Assembly (NCBI RefSeq): GCF_013408685.1
Contig: NZ_JACBZY010000001.1
Span: 3,534,001 to 3,598,000, forward strand
Length of the DNA stretch: 64,000 nucleotides
Reading direction: 5' to 3'
Origin: Schumannella luteola
Lineage (GTDB): Bacteria; Actinomycetota; Actinomycetes; Actinomycetales; Microbacteriaceae
Shown in pieces: positions 53,715-64,000 of the stretch (within the stretch, counting starts at the first letter, position 1; each line of letters opens with the position of its first letter). The notes under the pieces were generated by a model. It had not been told where the DNA came from, ran no database searches, and worked only from the letters and a program-made list of their open reading frames with translations. The translations under genes and the position numbers were made by a program.

Positions 53715-54083
53715 TTAGATGACCTCCGGGGCCAGCGAGATGATCTTCATGAACTTCTTGTCGCGAAGCTCACGGCCGACCGGTCCGAAGATGCGGGTGC
53801 CACGGGGGTCCCCGTCGCCCTTCAGGATCACGGCGGCGTTCTCGTCGAACTTGATGTAGGAGCCGTCCGGACGACGGGTCTCCTTGCGGGTGCGGACGAT
53901 GACCGCCTTCACGACGTCGCCCTTCTTCACGTTGCCGCCGGGGATCGCGTCCTTGACCGTGGCGACGATGACGTCACCGAGGCCGGCGTAGCGACGGCCG
54001 GAGCCGCCGAGCACGCGGATCGTGAGCAGCTCCTTGGCGCCGGTGTTGTCGGCGACCTTGACTCGGGATTCCTGCTGCAGCAT
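53715..54083 (-). CDS. rplN: 50S ribosomal protein L14
   Basis: Large-subunit protein forming an intersubunit bridge. 122 residues: [46 protein letters not shown], ending [12 protein letters not shown]. It is the first gene of the spc part and follows rpsQ with only 3 bp between, so there is no separate spc promoter of classical type here. Confidence 0.98.
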   Translation of the reverse strand: MLQQESRVKVADNTGAKELLTIRVLGGSGRRYAGLGDVIVATVKDAIPGGNVKKGDVVKAVIVRTRKETRRPDGSYIKFDENAAVILKGDGDPRGTRIFGPVGRELRDKKFMKIISLAPEVI

Positions 54084-54086
54084 GGG

Positions 54087-54404
54087 TTACTTCGCCTTCT
54101 CTGCGATCTCGACCAGACGCCAGCGCTTCGTCGCCGACAGCGGGCGGGTCTCGGCGATGACGACCAGGTCGCCGATGCCGGCGCTGTTCTGCTCGTCATG
54201 CACCTTCACCTTGGAGGTACGGCGGATGACCTTGCCGTACAGCGGGTGCTTCACGCGGTCCTCGACCTCGACGACGATGGTCTTCTCCATCTTGTCGCTG
54301 GTCACGTAGCCGCGGCGCACCTTGCGGTAGCCGCGTGCGGCCTCGTCACGGACGTCGTGGGCGGCGTGCTCGTGACCCGCTTCAGCCTTCTCGACCTTCG
54401 CCAT
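54087..54404 (-). CDS. rpsQ: 30S ribosomal protein S17
   Basis: Primary 16S rRNA-binding protein. The core [38 protein letters not shown] and [24 protein letters not shown] are standard. The protein (105 residues) has about 20 extra N-terminal residues rich in Glu, Ala and His ([15 protein letters not shown]). It overlaps rpmC by one base. Confidence 0.97.
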   Translation of the reverse strand: MAKVEKAEAGHEHAAHDVRDEAARGYRKVRRGYVTSDKMEKTIVVEVEDRVKHPLYGKVIRRTSKVKVHDEQNSAGIGDLVVIAETRPLSATKRWRLVEIAEKAK

Positions 54405-54727
54405 TACTTGCTCGCCTCCTCAGCGGTCTCGTCGGCGGGCGCCTCATCGGCGGCAGCCTTCTTGGTGGACTTCTTCTTCGTGGCCGGCACCTCGGCGGCG
54501 ACGGGCGTGGCACGGATGCCCAGCTCGCGCTCGCGGATGACGGTGTAGATGCGAGCGATGTCGCGCTTCACGGCACGCAGGCGGCCGTGGCTCTCGAGCT
54601 GACCGGTGGCCGACTGAAAGCGCAGGTTGAACAGCTCCTCCTTGGCCTTCTTCAGCTCTTCGACGAGACGCTCGTCCTCGAAGGTGTCGAGCTCGACAGG
54701 GGCGAGCTCCTTGGATCCGACGGACAT
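54404..54727 (-). CDS. rpmC: 50S ribosomal protein L29 with C-terminal extension
   Basis: Large-subunit protein at the tunnel exit, where SRP and trigger factor dock. Core residues 1-70: [49 protein letters not shown] 35-residue tail (Lys-rich then Glu/Ala-rich) follows. The ATG at 54727 ([10 protein letters not shown]) overlaps the rplP stop by one base; the longer frame overlaps rplP and is not coding. Confidence 0.96.
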   Translation of the reverse strand: MSVGSKELAPVELDTFEDERLVEELKKAKEELFNLRFQSATGQLESHGRLRAVKRDIARIYTVIRERELGIRATPVAAEVPATKKKSTKKAAADEAPADETAEEASK

Positions 54728-55146
54728 TACGCGTCGCCCTCCTCGCGCTTGATGATGCGTGCCTTGAGCGGCAGCTTGTGGATTGCACGGAGAAGCGCGC
54801 CGCGGGCGAGCTCCTCGTCGACGCCGGCGACCTCGAAGAGGACGCGGCCCGGCTTGACGTTCGCGACCCACCACTCCGGCGAGCCCTTACCCGAACCCAT
54901 GCGGGTCTCGGCGGGCTTCTTGGTCAGCGGACGGTCGGGGTAGATGTTGATCCACACCTTTCCGCCGCGCTTGATGTGGCGCGTCATGGCGATACGAGCG
55001 GCCTCGATCTGACGGTTCGTGACATACGCGGGCGTCAGAGCCTGGATGCCGTACTCGCCGAAGCTGACCTTCGTGCCACCGGTCGCCTGGCCGGAACGGC
55101 CGGGGTGGTGCTGCTTGCGGTGCTTGACCTTACGGGGAATCAGCAT
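54727..55146 (-). CDS. rplP: 50S ribosomal protein L16
   Basis: Peptidyl-transferase-centre-proximal large-subunit protein. 139 residues: [82 protein letters not shown]. It lies 3 bp after rpsC. Confidence 0.98.
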   Translation of the reverse strand: MLIPRKVKHRKQHHPGRSGQATGGTKVSFGEYGIQALTPAYVTNRQIEAARIAMTRHIKRGGKVWINIYPDRPLTKKPAETRMGSGKGSPEWWVANVKPGRVLFEVAGVDEELARGALLRAIHKLPLKARIIKREEGDA

Positions 55147-55149
55147 GGT

Positions 55150-55911
55150 TTACGCCTCAGCTCCTGCGGTGGCGGGGGCGGCCTCGTTGTTGCGGGGGCC
55201 GCGGCCACGGCCGCCGTCACGACGCTCGGGGCGCGACGACTTCTGAGACGCCTGCTCGCGAGCGAGTTCCTTGTTGGTGATGTCGCCCTTGTAGATCCAG
55301 ACCTTCACGCCGATGCGGCCGAACGTCGTCTTGGCCTCGTAGAAGCCGTAGTCGATGTTCGCGCGCAGCGTGTGCAGGGGCACGCGGCCCTCGCGGTAGA
55401 ACTCCGAGCGGGACATCTCCGCGCCGCCGAGACGGCCGGAGACCTGGATGCGGATGCCCTTGGCACCGGCGCGCTGCGCGCCCTGCAGGCCCTTGCGCAT
55501 GGCGCGACGGAACGCGACACGGGCGGAGAGCTGCTCGGCGATGCCCTGCGCGACGAGCTGGGCCTCGGCCTCGGGGTTCTTCACCTCGAGGATGTTGAGC
55601 TGGATCTGCTTCTTGGTGAGCTTCTCCAGGTCGGCGCGGATGCGCTCGGCCTCGGCGCCGCGGCGGCCGATGACGATGCCGGGACGCGCGGTGTGGATGT
55701 CCACACGCACGCGGTCGCGGGTGCGCTCGATCTCGATCTTGGCGACACCGGCGCGGTCGAGCTGCGTGGTGAGCAGACGGCGGATGCGCACGTCCTCGGC
55801 CACGTAGTCGGCGTAGCGCTGACCGGGCTTCGTCGAGTCGGCGAACCAACGCGAGGTGTGGTCGGTGGTGATGCCGAGACGGAAGCCGTACGGGTTGACC
55901 TTCTGGCCCAT
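55150..55911 (-). CDS. rpsC: 30S ribosomal protein S3
   Basis: Small-subunit head protein at the mRNA entry tunnel. 253 residues: [25 protein letters not shown], a KH domain with [23 protein letters not shown], and [32 protein letters not shown]. The C-terminal 40 residues are Arg/Gly/Ala-rich ([26 protein letters not shown]), a common actinobacterial extension. Confidence 0.98.
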   Translation of the reverse strand: MGQKVNPYGFRLGITTDHTSRWFADSTKPGQRYADYVAEDVRIRRLLTTQLDRAGVAKIEIERTRDRVRVDIHTARPGIVIGRRGAEAERIRADLEKLTKKQIQLNILEVKNPEAEAQLVAQGIAEQLSARVAFRRAMRKGLQGAQRAGAKGIRIQVSGRLGGAEMSRSEFYREGRVPLHTLRANIDYGFYEAKTTFGRIGVKVWIYKGDITNKELAREQASQKSSRPERRDGGRGRGPRNNEAAPATAGAEA

Positions 55912-56315
55912 TACTTGCTCGCCTTCTTGCTGCCGGCGGCGACCGGGGTCGCGTCCGTGAGCTCGTCAGGGGTCGAGAGCACGACCGTGATGTGGCTGGT
56001 GCGCTTCAGGATCTTGAAGGCGCGACCCTGCGCACGCGGCTGGAACCGCTTGCGGGTGGCACCCTCGTCGACCCAGGCACCCGACACGAACAGGTCCTGC
56101 TCATCGAGGTACTGGTTGCTCGCATCCGCCTTGACGCGGGCGTTCGCAACAGCGGACGCGACGAGCTTGTAGATCGGCTCGCTCGCACCCTGCGGCGCGA
56201 ACTTCAGGATGGCCAGGGCCTCCTGAGCCTGCTTGCCCTTGATCAGGGCGATGACGCGACGGGCCTTCTGAGGCGTGACGCGGATGTGTCGCACGCGGGC
56301 GATGGACTCCACCAT
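55911..56315 (-). CDS. rplV: 50S ribosomal protein L22
   Basis: Large-subunit protein lining the exit tunnel; its loop is a macrolide-resistance site. 134 residues: [54 protein letters not shown] and the loop [24 protein letters not shown]. It overlaps rpsC by one base. Confidence 0.98.
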   Translation of the reverse strand: MVESIARVRHIRVTPQKARRVIALIKGKQAQEALAILKFAPQGASEPIYKLVASAVANARVKADASNQYLDEQDLFVSGAWVDEGATRKRFQPRAQGRAFKILKRTSHITVVLSTPDELTDATPVAAGSKKASK

Positions 56316-56338
56316 TTCTCTCTCCTCCTCGTGTCGCC

Positions 56339-56620
56339 TTAGCGGCGACGGCCCTTCTTGTCGTCCTTCTCGTGGCCACGGAAGGTGCGGGTCGGCGCGA
56401 ACTCGCCGAGCTTGTGGCCGACCATGGTCTCGGTCACGAACACGGGGATGTGCTTGCGTCCGTCGTGCACCGCGATGGTGTGACCCAGCATCGCCGGGAT
56501 GATCATCGAGCGGCGCGACCAGGTCTTGATCACGTTCTTGCTGTTGGCCTCGTTCGCGACCTGGACCTTGCGGAGCAGGTGGTCGTCGACGAAGGGGCCC
56601 TTCTTGAGACTGCGCGGCAT
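56339..56620 (-). CDS. rpsS: 30S ribosomal protein S19
   Basis: Small-subunit head protein near S13. 93 residues, full length: [77 protein letters not shown]. It lies 15 bp after rplB. Confidence 0.98.
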   Translation of the reverse strand: MPRSLKKGPFVDDHLLRKVQVANEANSKNVIKTWSRRSMIIPAMLGHTIAVHDGRKHIPVFVTETMVGHKLGEFAPTRTFRGHEKDDKKGRRR

Positions 56621-56635
56621 CTTCTACAACTTCCC

Positions 56636-57472
<837 letters not shown>

Positions 57473-57491
57473 GTGTCTGTCTCCTTCGGCC

Positions 57492-57791
57492 TTATCCGAC
57501 AGCCGTGAAGATGTCGATCGAGCCGGACTTGAGGGTGACGATCGCGCGCTTGGTGTCCTTGCGCTTGCCGAGGCCGAAGCGCGTGCGGCGGGTCTTGCCG
57601 GTGCGGTTCAGCGTGTTCACCGAGGCGACCTTGACGCCGAAGATCTTCTCGATCGCCAGCTTGATCTCGGTCTTGTTCGAGCGGGTGTCGACGACGAAGG
57701 TGTACTTGCCGTCGTCGATCAGGCCGTAGCTCTTCTCGCTCACGACCGGCGCGATGATGATGTCGCGCGGGTCCTTGTTGTAGCCGCTCAT
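57492..57791 (-). CDS. rplW: 50S ribosomal protein L23
   Basis: Tunnel-exit protein that docks trigger factor and SRP. 99 residues: [56 protein letters not shown]. It overlaps rplD by 4 bases (ATGA). Confidence 0.98.
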   Translation of the reverse strand: MSGYNKDPRDIIIAPVVSEKSYGLIDDGKYTFVVDTRSNKTEIKLAIEKIFGVKVASVNTLNRTGKTRRTRFGLGKRKDTKRAIVTLKSGSIDIFTAVG

Positions 57792-58441
57792 GCGGAGACC
57801 TCCTGCTTGGCGGCGGTCTTCGCGGCGACGAAGCCGTCGAACGCAGCCTTGGTGAAGACGATGTCGTCGCTGACGACGACGTCGTAGGCGTTGAGCTGGT
57901 CGGCGAAGAGCACGTGCACCGACGGGATGTTGCGCACGCTCTTGAGGCCGGTCTCGTCATCGCGCTCGAGGACGATCAGCACGTTCTTGTCGGCCTTGAG
58001 GCCGGCGAGCACGGCGACGGCGTCCTTGGTCGACGGGGTGTCGATGCCGAAGTCGGCGATCACGTGGAGGCGCTGGCCGCGGGCGCGGTCCGAGAGGAGG
58101 CCGAGCAGAGCAGCGGCGATCATCTTCTTGGGGGTGCGCTGGCTGTAGTCGCGCGGCACCGGTCCGTGCACGACGCCACCGCCGGTGTGCTCGGGGGCGC
58201 GGATCGAGCCCTGACGGCTGCGACCGGTTCCCTTCTGCTTGAACGGCTTGCGACCGGCGCCGGAGACCTCTCCGCGGTTCTTGGTCTTGTGCGTGCCCTG
58301 GCGCGCGGCGGCGAGCTGCGCGGTCACCACCTGGTGGATCAGGGGCACGTTGGTCTGCACGTCGAAGATCGCCTCGGGCAGCGCGACCGAGCCGGCCTTC
58401 TTGCCCTTCGCGTCGACGACGTCGAGAGTTGCGTCAGCCAT
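57788..58441 (-). CDS. rplD: 50S ribosomal protein L4
   Basis: Exit-tunnel protein and, in E. coli, the repressor of the S10 operon. 217 residues from the ATG at 58441, which has AAGGAG at a proper distance; an in-frame GTG at 58447 would be too close to that site. [44 protein letters not shown] is the L4 signature. Confidence 0.97.
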   Translation of the reverse strand: MADATLDVVDAKGKKAGSVALPEAIFDVQTNVPLIHQVVTAQLAAARQGTHKTKNRGEVSGAGRKPFKQKGTGRSRQGSIRAPEHTGGGVVHGPVPRDYSQRTPKKMIAAALLGLLSDRARGQRLHVIADFGIDTPSTKDAVAVLAGLKADKNVLIVLERDDETGLKSVRNIPSVHVLFADQLNAYDVVVSDDIVFTKAAFDGFVAAKTAAKQEVSA

Positions 58442-58443
58442 GA

Positions 58444-59094
58444 TCACTTCTCCTTCACGGCGGTGCGGACGAAGACGATGCGGCCACGAGCGCCGGGAAC
58501 GGCGCCCTTGACCAGGATGAGGCCCTTCTCCAGGTCGACGGCGTGGACCTTGAGGCCCTGGACCGTGACGCGGTCGCCACCCATGCGACCGGCCATGCGC
58601 ATGCCCTTGAAGACACGGCTGGGGGTCGAGGAGGCGCCGATGGAGCCCGGCTTGCGGTGGTTGCGGTGCGCACCGTGCGAAGCGGAGACGCCCTTGAAGT
58701 TGTGGCGCTTCATGACACCGGCGAAGCCCTTGCCCTTGCTGGTGCCGACGACGTCGACGTACTGGCCGGCCTCGAAGATGTCGACGGCGAGCTCCTGTCC
58801 GAGCGTGTACTCGGCAGCATCGGGGGTGCGGACCTCGGTGAGGTGGCGGCGCGGCGTGACGCCGGCCTTCTCGAAGTGGCCGCCCTTGGGCTTGTTGACC
58901 TTGCGCGGGTCGATCTGGCCGTAGGCGATCTGCACGGCCACGTAGCCGTCGACCTCCTGCGAGCGGATCTGGGTCACGACGTTGGGGGTGATCTGGACCA
59001 CGGTCACGGGAACGAGCTTGTTGTTCTCGTCCCAGACCTGGGTCATGCCGAGCTTGGTGCCCAGCAGACCCTTGGTCGTCTTGAGAGCAGACAT
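58444..59094 (-). CDS. rplC: 50S ribosomal protein L3
   Basis: Early-assembly protein near the peptidyl-transferase centre. 216 residues: [90 protein letters not shown]. It follows rpsJ with a 26-bp gap. Confidence 0.98.
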   Translation of the reverse strand: MSALKTTKGLLGTKLGMTQVWDENNKLVPVTVVQITPNVVTQIRSQEVDGYVAVQIAYGQIDPRKVNKPKGGHFEKAGVTPRRHLTEVRTPDAAEYTLGQELAVDIFEAGQYVDVVGTSKGKGFAGVMKRHNFKGVSASHGAHRNHRKPGSIGASSTPSRVFKGMRMAGRMGGDRVTVQGLKVHAVDLEKGLILVKGAVPGARGRIVFVRTAVKEK

Positions 59095-59120
59095 GGGAAT
59101 CCTTCTGGTGGGTGCTCGGG

Positions 59121-59429
59121 TTAGAGCTTGATCTCGATGTTGACGTCCGCCGGCAGGTCGAGTCGCATGAGCGAGTCGACGGCCTTCGGCGTCGGGTCGA
59201 CGATGTCGATCAGGCGCTTGTGGGTGCGCTTCTCGAAGTGCTCGCGGGAGTCCTTGTACTTGTGGGGGCTGCGGATGACAACCACCACGTTCTTCTCCGT
59301 CGGCAGCGGGACCGGACCGACGACGGTCGCTCCGGCGCGGGTGACGGTGTCGACGATCTTGCGGGCCGACGCGTCGAGACCTGCGTGGTCGTACGACTTC
59401 AGTCGGATGCGGATCTTCTGTCCGGCCAT
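59121..59429 (-). CDS. rpsJ: 30S ribosomal protein S10
   Basis: Small-subunit head protein, also NusE in antitermination. 102 residues from the ATG at 59429: [66 protein letters not shown]. It is the first gene of the 15-kb ribosomal cluster; the open frame upstream is leader. Confidence 0.98.
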   Translation of the reverse strand: MAGQKIRIRLKSYDHAGLDASARKIVDTVTRAGATVVGPVPLPTEKNVVVVIRSPHKYKDSREHFEKRTHKRLIDIVDPTPKAVDSLMRLDLPADVNIEIKL

Positions 59430-59922
59430 ACTCAACTCTCTTCTATCTGCTCGGCGCACAGGTCTGGCCTGTCCGCCTTGCGCAGCACTTCTGCTGGCGC
59501 ACCACTGTTCTTCTGTCAATCCGCGTCCTGCGGACTCCGTGCGGGAACAACCGCACTCGGCACACGCCACTCCAAGGTGTTCCTGGCTGGCAGGCATCCG
59601 CGGAGTCGGATTCGATTGAAGCTGTGCTCTGCTGCCCGAGGCCCAACCTCTCGCGAGAGCCGGTCGCGAGGACCTGGCTTCGGGGGTTGTGCACTGCACT
59701 GGCAGTGATCCGCGCGCACGCGCACGGAATGTTGAACTAGGAGAGTCTGCCACAGCGCTCGCGCGCCATGCAACCCGGGCGTGTCGCGTTCGGCGTGTCG
59801 CGCCCGGCCCGGATTCCCGGGGATGCGAGCCATCCTCTCCCCCGCGCCACGCGACCCGCATCAGGGCTGGCCCGGGCGACGCGGATCGCGGCGTCGCGTG
59901 GAGCGCGAGCGGGCGGATGACG
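59430..59922 (-). promoter_or_regulatory. 493-bp upstream region of the S10 operon
   Basis: No gene is seen. Two adjacent hairpins stand about 90-130 bp before rpsJ: TCCGC-N5-GCGGA (59520-59534) and GTGCGG-N6-CCGCAC (59539-59556). Farther up are a perfect 12-bp palindrome CTCTCGCGAGAG (59648-59659) with a related TCGCGAGG copy (59664-59671). A tentative promoter (TTGCAT, 18 nt, CAGACT on the minus strand) lies around 59740-59770. A long structured leader would suit autoregulation by an operon product. Confidence 0.45.
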
Positions 59923-60900
59923 TCAGGAGAAGAGGAGCGCGCGCAGCTCCGATTCGGCGGAGGAGAGCCGCGCCGGGTCGATCGTCACCCCGTCGGCGTA
60001 GAGGTCGAGGATGCGCGGATCGACGTAGCTGGCGCGCGCGATCGCCGGGGTGTTGCTGAGCACCGCGGAGGCGTCGCGCATCGCCCGGGCGATCGCGCGC
60101 TTGCGCGCCGTCGGCGTGCGCTCGGGCCCGTGCTTCGCCAGGCTCACCGCCGCGGCGACCGTGCCGTGCAGGGTGCGGAAGTCCTTGGCCGTGAAGTCGC
60201 CGCCGGTGCGGGCGCGCACATCCTCGTTGATCTCGGCGGCGGCGAGCGGATGCCAGCCGCGGTCATCCCGCCAGGCCAGCAGCCGTGCGCGCCCGCCTCG
60301 TCGCTTCAGCCGCGCGACGACGGCCGCGAGATCGGCGTCGAGGATGTCGGATTCCCACTCCTGCCCGCTCTTCGCGGGGAAGCGCAGCTCGACGGTGTCT
60401 CCCCCGCGCACGGCCACGTGCGCGCCGAGCAGCGTCGACAGCCCGAAGGATCCGTGCGAGCTGGCGTACTGCTCCGACCCGACGCGCAGGCTGCCGGTGT
60501 CGAGCATCCGGAACGCGGCGGCGAGCGCCCGTTCGCGGCTCACGCCGACCTCGTCCTCTCGGCGCAGATCGATCGTGACCTGACGCCGGGCGGCGGGCAG
60601 CGTCTCGGCCAACGCGAGCGCGCGGTCGTGCTTGATGCGGTCCTTCTGCTCGCGCCAGGTCGGATGGTAGATGTACTGCCGCCGCCCTGCGCCGTCGATG
60701 CCGGTCGCCTGGATGTGCCCGTTCGGGAACGGGGCGATCCACACCTCCGTCCAGGCCGGCGGGATGGCGAGGGCGTCGAAGCGCGCCCGCAGCTCGGCGT
60801 CGCGCACGGTCGCTCCGGCGGCGTCGCGGTAGCCGAAGCCGCGCCCTGAGGCGACGCGGCGGTATCCCGGTCCGGCAGAGTCGCTGCGGCGCAATCGCAT
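59923..60900 (-). CDS. DNA topoisomerase IB
   Basis: Eukaryotic/poxvirus-like type IB topoisomerase relaxing supercoils through a 3'-phosphotyrosyl intermediate. The N-terminal domain has [17 protein letters not shown] and [47 protein letters not shown]. The catalytic part has [25 protein letters not shown] and the tyrosine in [18 protein letters not shown]. The start [13 protein letters not shown] (ATG 60900, 325 residues) matches the family; ATGs at 60936 and 60942 are possible, and none has a strong ribosome site. Confidence 0.92.
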   Translation of the reverse strand: MRLRRSDSAGPGYRRVASGRGFGYRDAAGATVRDAELRARFDALAIPPAWTEVWIAPFPNGHIQATGIDGAGRRQYIYHPTWREQKDRIKHDRALALAETLPAARRQVTIDLRREDEVGVSRERALAAAFRMLDTGSLRVGSEQYASSHGSFGLSTLLGAHVAVRGGDTVELRFPAKSGQEWESDILDADLAAVVARLKRRGGRARLLAWRDDRGWHPLAAAEINEDVRARTGGDFTAKDFRTLHGTVAAAVSLAKHGPERTPTARKRAIARAMRDASAVLSNTPAIARASYVDPRILDLYADGVTIDPARLSSAESELRALLFS

Positions 60901-60969
60901 GCGCTGACGGTAGGTCGCGAACGCGGCGCGACCCATCCGCATGCAGTCCGCATCCAGCAGGATGGGAGC

Positions 60970-61665
60970 GTGCCCTCACCCGAGATCCCTGGACTCGACG
61001 CTCTCGTCGCTCGTGCACTCGATCTGCTTCACGGCTCCCCCGCCGCACCCGGCCGGTCACGCACCCGCGTGCTGATCGGCATCGCCGGCAGCCCCGGCGC
61101 CGGCAAGACGACCCTCGCGAAGGCGCTCGTCGCCCGACTCGGCGAGCGCGAGGACGGGATCGCGGGGTACCTGCCACTCGACGGCTTCCACCTCGCCAAC
61201 GCCACGCTCGACCGGCTCGGGATCCACGACCGCAAGGGCGCCATCGACACCTTCGACGGCTGGGGCTTCGTGGGCCTGCTCGAGCGGGTGCGCCGCGAGC
61301 TCGACCACACCGTCTACGCGCCCAGCTTCCGCCGCGAGGTGGATGAGGGCGTCGCCGGCGAGATCGCCGTCGAGCCCGAGCACCGCATCGTGGTCGTCGA
61401 GGGCAACTACCTGCTCGACGACGCCGAGCCGTGGGACGAGATCGTCGCCCTGCTCGACGAGGCCTGGTTCTGTGCGGCGCCCGACGACGCCCGGGTCGAA
61501 CGGCTCGTCGACCGGCACACGCGCCACGGGCGCAGCGTCGAGGCGGCCACCGCCTGGGCGCACGACGTCGACGGCGTCAATGCCGAGCGCATCGAGCGCA
61601 GCGCCTCGCGCGCGGTGCTGCGCGTCTCGGGCGTCGACGGCCGCATCCTCGCGCCGCTCGACTGA
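60970..61665 (+). CDS. P-loop kinase of the nucleoside/fructose/pantothenate kinase-like family
   Basis: A 231-residue P-loop kinase resembling uridine kinase/PanK-type proteins often annotated nucleoside/nucleotide kinase family; the substrate is unknown. Walker A is GIAGSPGAGKTTLAKAL (about 37-53), then GYLPLDGFHLANATLDRLG with the catalytic Asp, RKGAIDTFDGWGF, VYAPSFRREVDE and IVVVEGNYLLDD as Walker-B-like strand. The GTG start has GGGAG just upstream. It diverges from topoisomerase IB over a short gap. Confidence 0.85.
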   Translation: MPSPEIPGLDALVARALDLLHGSPAAPGRSRTRVLIGIAGSPGAGKTTLAKALVARLGEREDGIAGYLPLDGFHLANATLDRLGIHDRKGAIDTFDGWGFVGLLERVRRELDHTVYAPSFRREVDEGVAGEIAVEPEHRIVVVEGNYLLDDAEPWDEIVALLDEAWFCAAPDDARVERLVDRHTRHGRSVEAATAWAHDVDGVNAERIERSASRAVLRVSGVDGRILAPLD

Positions 61666-61722
61666 GAGCGACGCGATCGGATCGCGCACCGCGCCGCGCG
61701 CGCCGCGCGATCCGCTCATGAC

Positions 61723-61763
61723 TCGGGCCCGGCGGGGAGAGATGACTCCCCCGCCGGGCCCGA
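61723..61763. terminator. Bidirectional terminator between the kinase and sugar-transport genes
   Basis: A perfect 15-bp GC-rich stem (61723-61737 with 61749-61763) over an 11-nt loop, lying between convergent genes. Confidence 0.82.
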
Positions 61764-61805
61764 TCCGTGTCGACGCCCTCCGCGCCGAGCACTCCTGTCG
61801 CGCGA

Positions 61806-62771
61806 TCAGCCCTTCGTCGCGCCCGCCAGCAGGCCGCGCACGAAGAAGCGCTGCAGCGAGAAGAAGACGACCAGCGGCACGATGATCGAGATGAACGCGC
61901 CCGCCGACTGCAGGTACCACTGAGCACCCCACGAACCGGAGAGCGAGTTCAGCGTCTGCGTCAGCGGCAGGGATGACGAGGGCGCGAAGATCGTCGCCAC
62001 CAGCAGGTCGTTCCAGACCCAGAGGAACTGGAAGATCGCGAACGAGGCGATCGCCGGCATCGCCAGCGGCAGGATCAGGCGGAAGAAGATCTGCCCGTGA
62101 CCCGCGCCATCCACCCGAGCCGCCTCGATGATCTCGCCGGGGATCTCGCTGATGAAGTTGTGCAGCAGGAAGATCGCCAGCGGCATCGCGAAGACGGCGT
62201 GCGCGATCCACACGGTCGCGAAGCTGTGGTCGGCGTCGCGCAGGTCGAAGCCGGGGAACACGCTCACGCCGTTGATCGTGAGACCTCGCGAGAACAGGCT
62301 GAGCAGCGGCACCAGCGCCATCTGGATCGGCACGATCTGCAGAGCGAACACCGCGACGAAGGCGACGCTGCGGCCCTTGAACGGGATCCACGCGAAGGCG
62401 TACGCCGCGAGCGAGGCCACCGCGATCGGGATGAGCGTCGCCGGGATCGCGATCGCCAGCGAGTTGATGAACGACTGCCCGAGGGTCAGCGCGGTGCCGC
62501 CCGAGGTCAGCGCCGAGAAGTAGTTGTCGAGCGTGAACGACGGGTTCGTGAAGACCGTCCACCAGCCGGACGACGACGAGTCGGCGCCGGGTCGGAACGA
62601 GGTCACGAAGAGGCCGAAGGTCGGGATCGTCCAGATGATCGCGATGATGATCGCCGCGATCGTGGCGCCCTTCGAGGTGAGCTTGTTGCGCGCGGCGCGC
62701 TCCTGGCGCTTGACCTCGCGCTCCGAGATCGCCGTCGCCCGACGGATTCCGGGCTCGTCGATGGCGGTCAT
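61806..62771 (-). CDS. Sugar ABC transporter permease, MalG-like
   Basis: Inner-membrane permease of a CUT1-type sugar importer. 321 residues with six helices after a polar 35-residue N-terminus (AIDEPGIRRATAISEREVKRQERAARN). TIPTFGLFVTSFRP, SLAAYAFAWIPFKGR and the EAA motif EIIEAARVDGAGHGQIFFRLILPLAMPAIASFAIF are diagnostic. The gene starts at ATG 62771, overlapping the upstream permease stop by one base (TGATG). The substrate is unknown; no binding protein or ATPase is in the window. Confidence 0.93.
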   Translation of the reverse strand: MTAIDEPGIRRATAISEREVKRQERAARNKLTSKGATIAAIIIAIIWTIPTFGLFVTSFRPGADSSSSGWWTVFTNPSFTLDNYFSALTSGGTALTLGQSFINSLAIAIPATLIPIAVASLAAYAFAWIPFKGRSVAFVAVFALQIVPIQMALVPLLSLFSRGLTINGVSVFPGFDLRDADHSFATVWIAHAVFAMPLAIFLLHNFISEIPGEIIEAARVDGAGHGQIFFRLILPLAMPAIASFAIFQFLWVWNDLLVATIFAPSSSLPLTQTLNSLSGSWGAQWYLQSAGAFISIIVPLVVFFSLQRFFVRGLLAGATKG

Positions 62772-64000
62772 CAGCGCACCTCCTTCTGCTTGCGCATCTG
62801 TCGCACGTTGTAGATGATCAGCGGCAGCACGAAGAGGAACAGCACCACGGCCAGCGCCGAGGAGTGCCCGTAGCTCTGGAACCGCTGCTGCTGGTTGACC
62901 ATCTCGAAGCCCAGCACGGTCGAGTTGTTCCGACCGCCGGTCATGACCGCGACGATGTCGTAGACCTTGAGCGACGCGATCGTGATCGTCGTCAGCACCA
63001 CGATCACCGACGAGCGGATGCCGGGCACGGTCACGTTGCGGAAGACCTCCCAGGCGTTCGCGCCATCCAGTCGGGCCGCCTCGATCTGCTCCGTCGGCAC
63101 GCCCTTGATGGCCGCCGAGAGGATCACCATGGCGAAGCCGGTCTGCGTCCAGATGAAGACGAGCAGCAGGCAGAAGGTGTTGAGCACCTCGTTCGACAGC
63201 CACGACACCGGCTGGCCGCCGAGCCCGGTGACGATCGCGTTCAGCAGTCCGATCTGCTGGCCCTCGCGGAAGTCGTAGACGAACTTCCAGATGATGCCGG
63301 CGCCGACGAAGGAGATCGCGACCGGCATGAAGACGAGCACCTTGAGGAACTTCTCGCCGCGCGCCTTGTCGATGAAGACCGCGTAGACGAGGCCGATCAG
63401 CGTCGAGATGACCGGCGCGATGAGCGCCCAGATCAGCGTGTTGATGACCGACCAGAAGCCGTCGGGGTTCGTGAAGGTCCAGGCGTAGTTCTCGAGGCCG
63501 ACGAAGGTCTTGCCGGTCTTGTCGAAGAACGACTGCCAGATCGTCGAGAGCGCCGGATACACCAGACCGAGGATCAGCAGCAGCGCCGCCGGGGCCAGGA
63601 AGATCACCAGCTGGAAGACGTAGCCCGATCCCTCGCGAGCCCGATAGTCGGCGAAGAACAGCAGAGCACCGGCGAGCAGCGCGATGCCGACGACGTAGAG
63701 CGTCGCGTTCTGCAGCGGCCGCAGCATCATGAACGCGATCACCGGGATGATGAAGCACGCGGCCAGTCGCAGCACGAAGTAGCCCGGGCCCGGGCGGGGC
63801 GCGAACTCGATGAGCACGAGGATGATCGCCACCACTGCGGCGAAGGCGACCACCATGATCGGGATCTGAACCAGCGGGTGCAGCCCGCCGAGGAAGCGGA
63901 AGAAGCTGTTGAGCGAGAAGCCGAGCGACGTCGGCGCCGCTCCGGAGACGGCGGGTCGAGTGACCAGCACGAGGAAAAGCGCGACGATCCCGACCGCGGC
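62771..64000 (-). CDS. Sugar ABC transporter permease, MalF-like (5' part beyond window edge)
   Basis: The partner permease. At least 410 residues are in the window and the frame stays open to 64000; an in-frame GTG at 63970 is probably internal, because the codons before it (AAVGIVALFLVLVT) continue a hydrophobic helix. The C-terminal 290 residues are a MalF-type permease: YPALSTIWQSFFDKTG, LVFMPVAISFVGAGIIWKFVYDF and the EAA motif EQIEAARLDGANAWEVFRNVTVPGIRSS. The N-terminal part adds three or more further hydrophobic segments, as in larger MalF proteins. Confidence 0.92.
   Translation of the reverse strand, partial: AAVGIVALFLVLVTRPAVSGAAPTSLGFSLNSFFRFLGGLHPLVQIPIMVVAFAAVVAIILVLIEFAPRPGPGYFVLRLAACFIIPVIAFMMLRPLQNATLYVVGIALLAGALLFFADYRAREGSGYVFQLVIFLAPAALLLILGLVYPALSTIWQSFFDKTGKTFVGLENYAWTFTNPDGFWSVINTLIWALIAPVISTLIGLVYAVFIDKARGEKFLKVLVFMPVAISFVGAGIIWKFVYDFREGQQIGLLNAIVTGLGGQPVSWLSNEVLNTFCLLLVFIWTQTGFAMVILSAAIKGVPTEQIEAARLDGANAWEVFRNVTVPGIRSSVIVVLTTITIASLKVYDIVAVMTGGRNNSTVLGFEMVNQQQRFQSYGHSSALAVVLFLFVLPLIIYNVRQMRKQKEVR

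Overview
The window is a high-GC, densely packed bacterial chromosome segment. Gene content and order (complete S10-spc-alpha ribosomal cluster without rpsN, GuaB3, alr-tsaE-tsaB-rimI-tsaD, glmM/coaA/glmS/acpS, LAXTG-type surface protein, many GTG starts, many start codons directly behind a TAnnnT hexamer) point to an actinobacterium, most likely Microbacteriaceae or a near relative. This placement is inferred from content; no search was run. No prophage, insertion sequence, CRISPR array, tRNA or rRNA gene is visible, so this is essentially core chromosome.

Layout. 1-4.9 kb: 3'-truncated PcrA/UvrD helicase, HAD hydrolase, glycerophosphodiesterase and small membrane proteins including a Bax-inhibitor-1 homologue. 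4.9-16 kb: purine and respiration genes (guaA, DUF3817, SURF1), a KhtT/KhtU-like cation antiporter pair, glpD, guaB3, a LAXTG-anchored surface protein and guaB. 16.3-22.1 kb: a branched-chain amino-acid ABC transporter (livHMGF on +, binding protein livK on -), with an unusual secreted domain fused to LivH and a GlnR-like operator upstream of livK. 22.1-25.7 kb: rarD, groES under two CIRCE operators, a THUMP-like methyltransferase and two DUF4190 proteins. 25.8-36.6 kb: t6A-modification genes tsaD/tsaB/tsaE with rimI, the cell-wall and cofactor genes alr, acpS, glmS, coaA, glmM, then rpsI-rplM. 36.8-44.2 kb: truA, an OafA/OatA-like acyltransferase, a DUF485/ActP acetate-symporter pair, and a convergent LigC/LigD-polymerase pair. 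44.3-59.4 kb: the ribosomal cluster rpsJ to rplQ, including secY, adk, infA, rpmJ and rpoA, all on -. 59.9-64 kb: topoisomerase IB, a P-loop kinase and two sugar ABC permeases, the second running off the edge.

The genes mainly serve translation, envelope precursor synthesis (UDP-GlcNAc, D-Ala, CoA/ACP), GMP synthesis and amino-acid or sugar import. The less ordinary signals are: (i) the LivH domain fusion; (ii) four places where the 3' end and stop codon of a gene have been locally duplicated; (iii) a widespread TAnnnT-N6-9-start architecture suggesting leaderless mRNAs, several with the upstream TAG stop inside the -10 box; (iv) strong hairpins inside the ribosomal operon, including three in the slot where rpsN is missing; (v) an apparent excess of the hexamer GGATGC/GCATCC.
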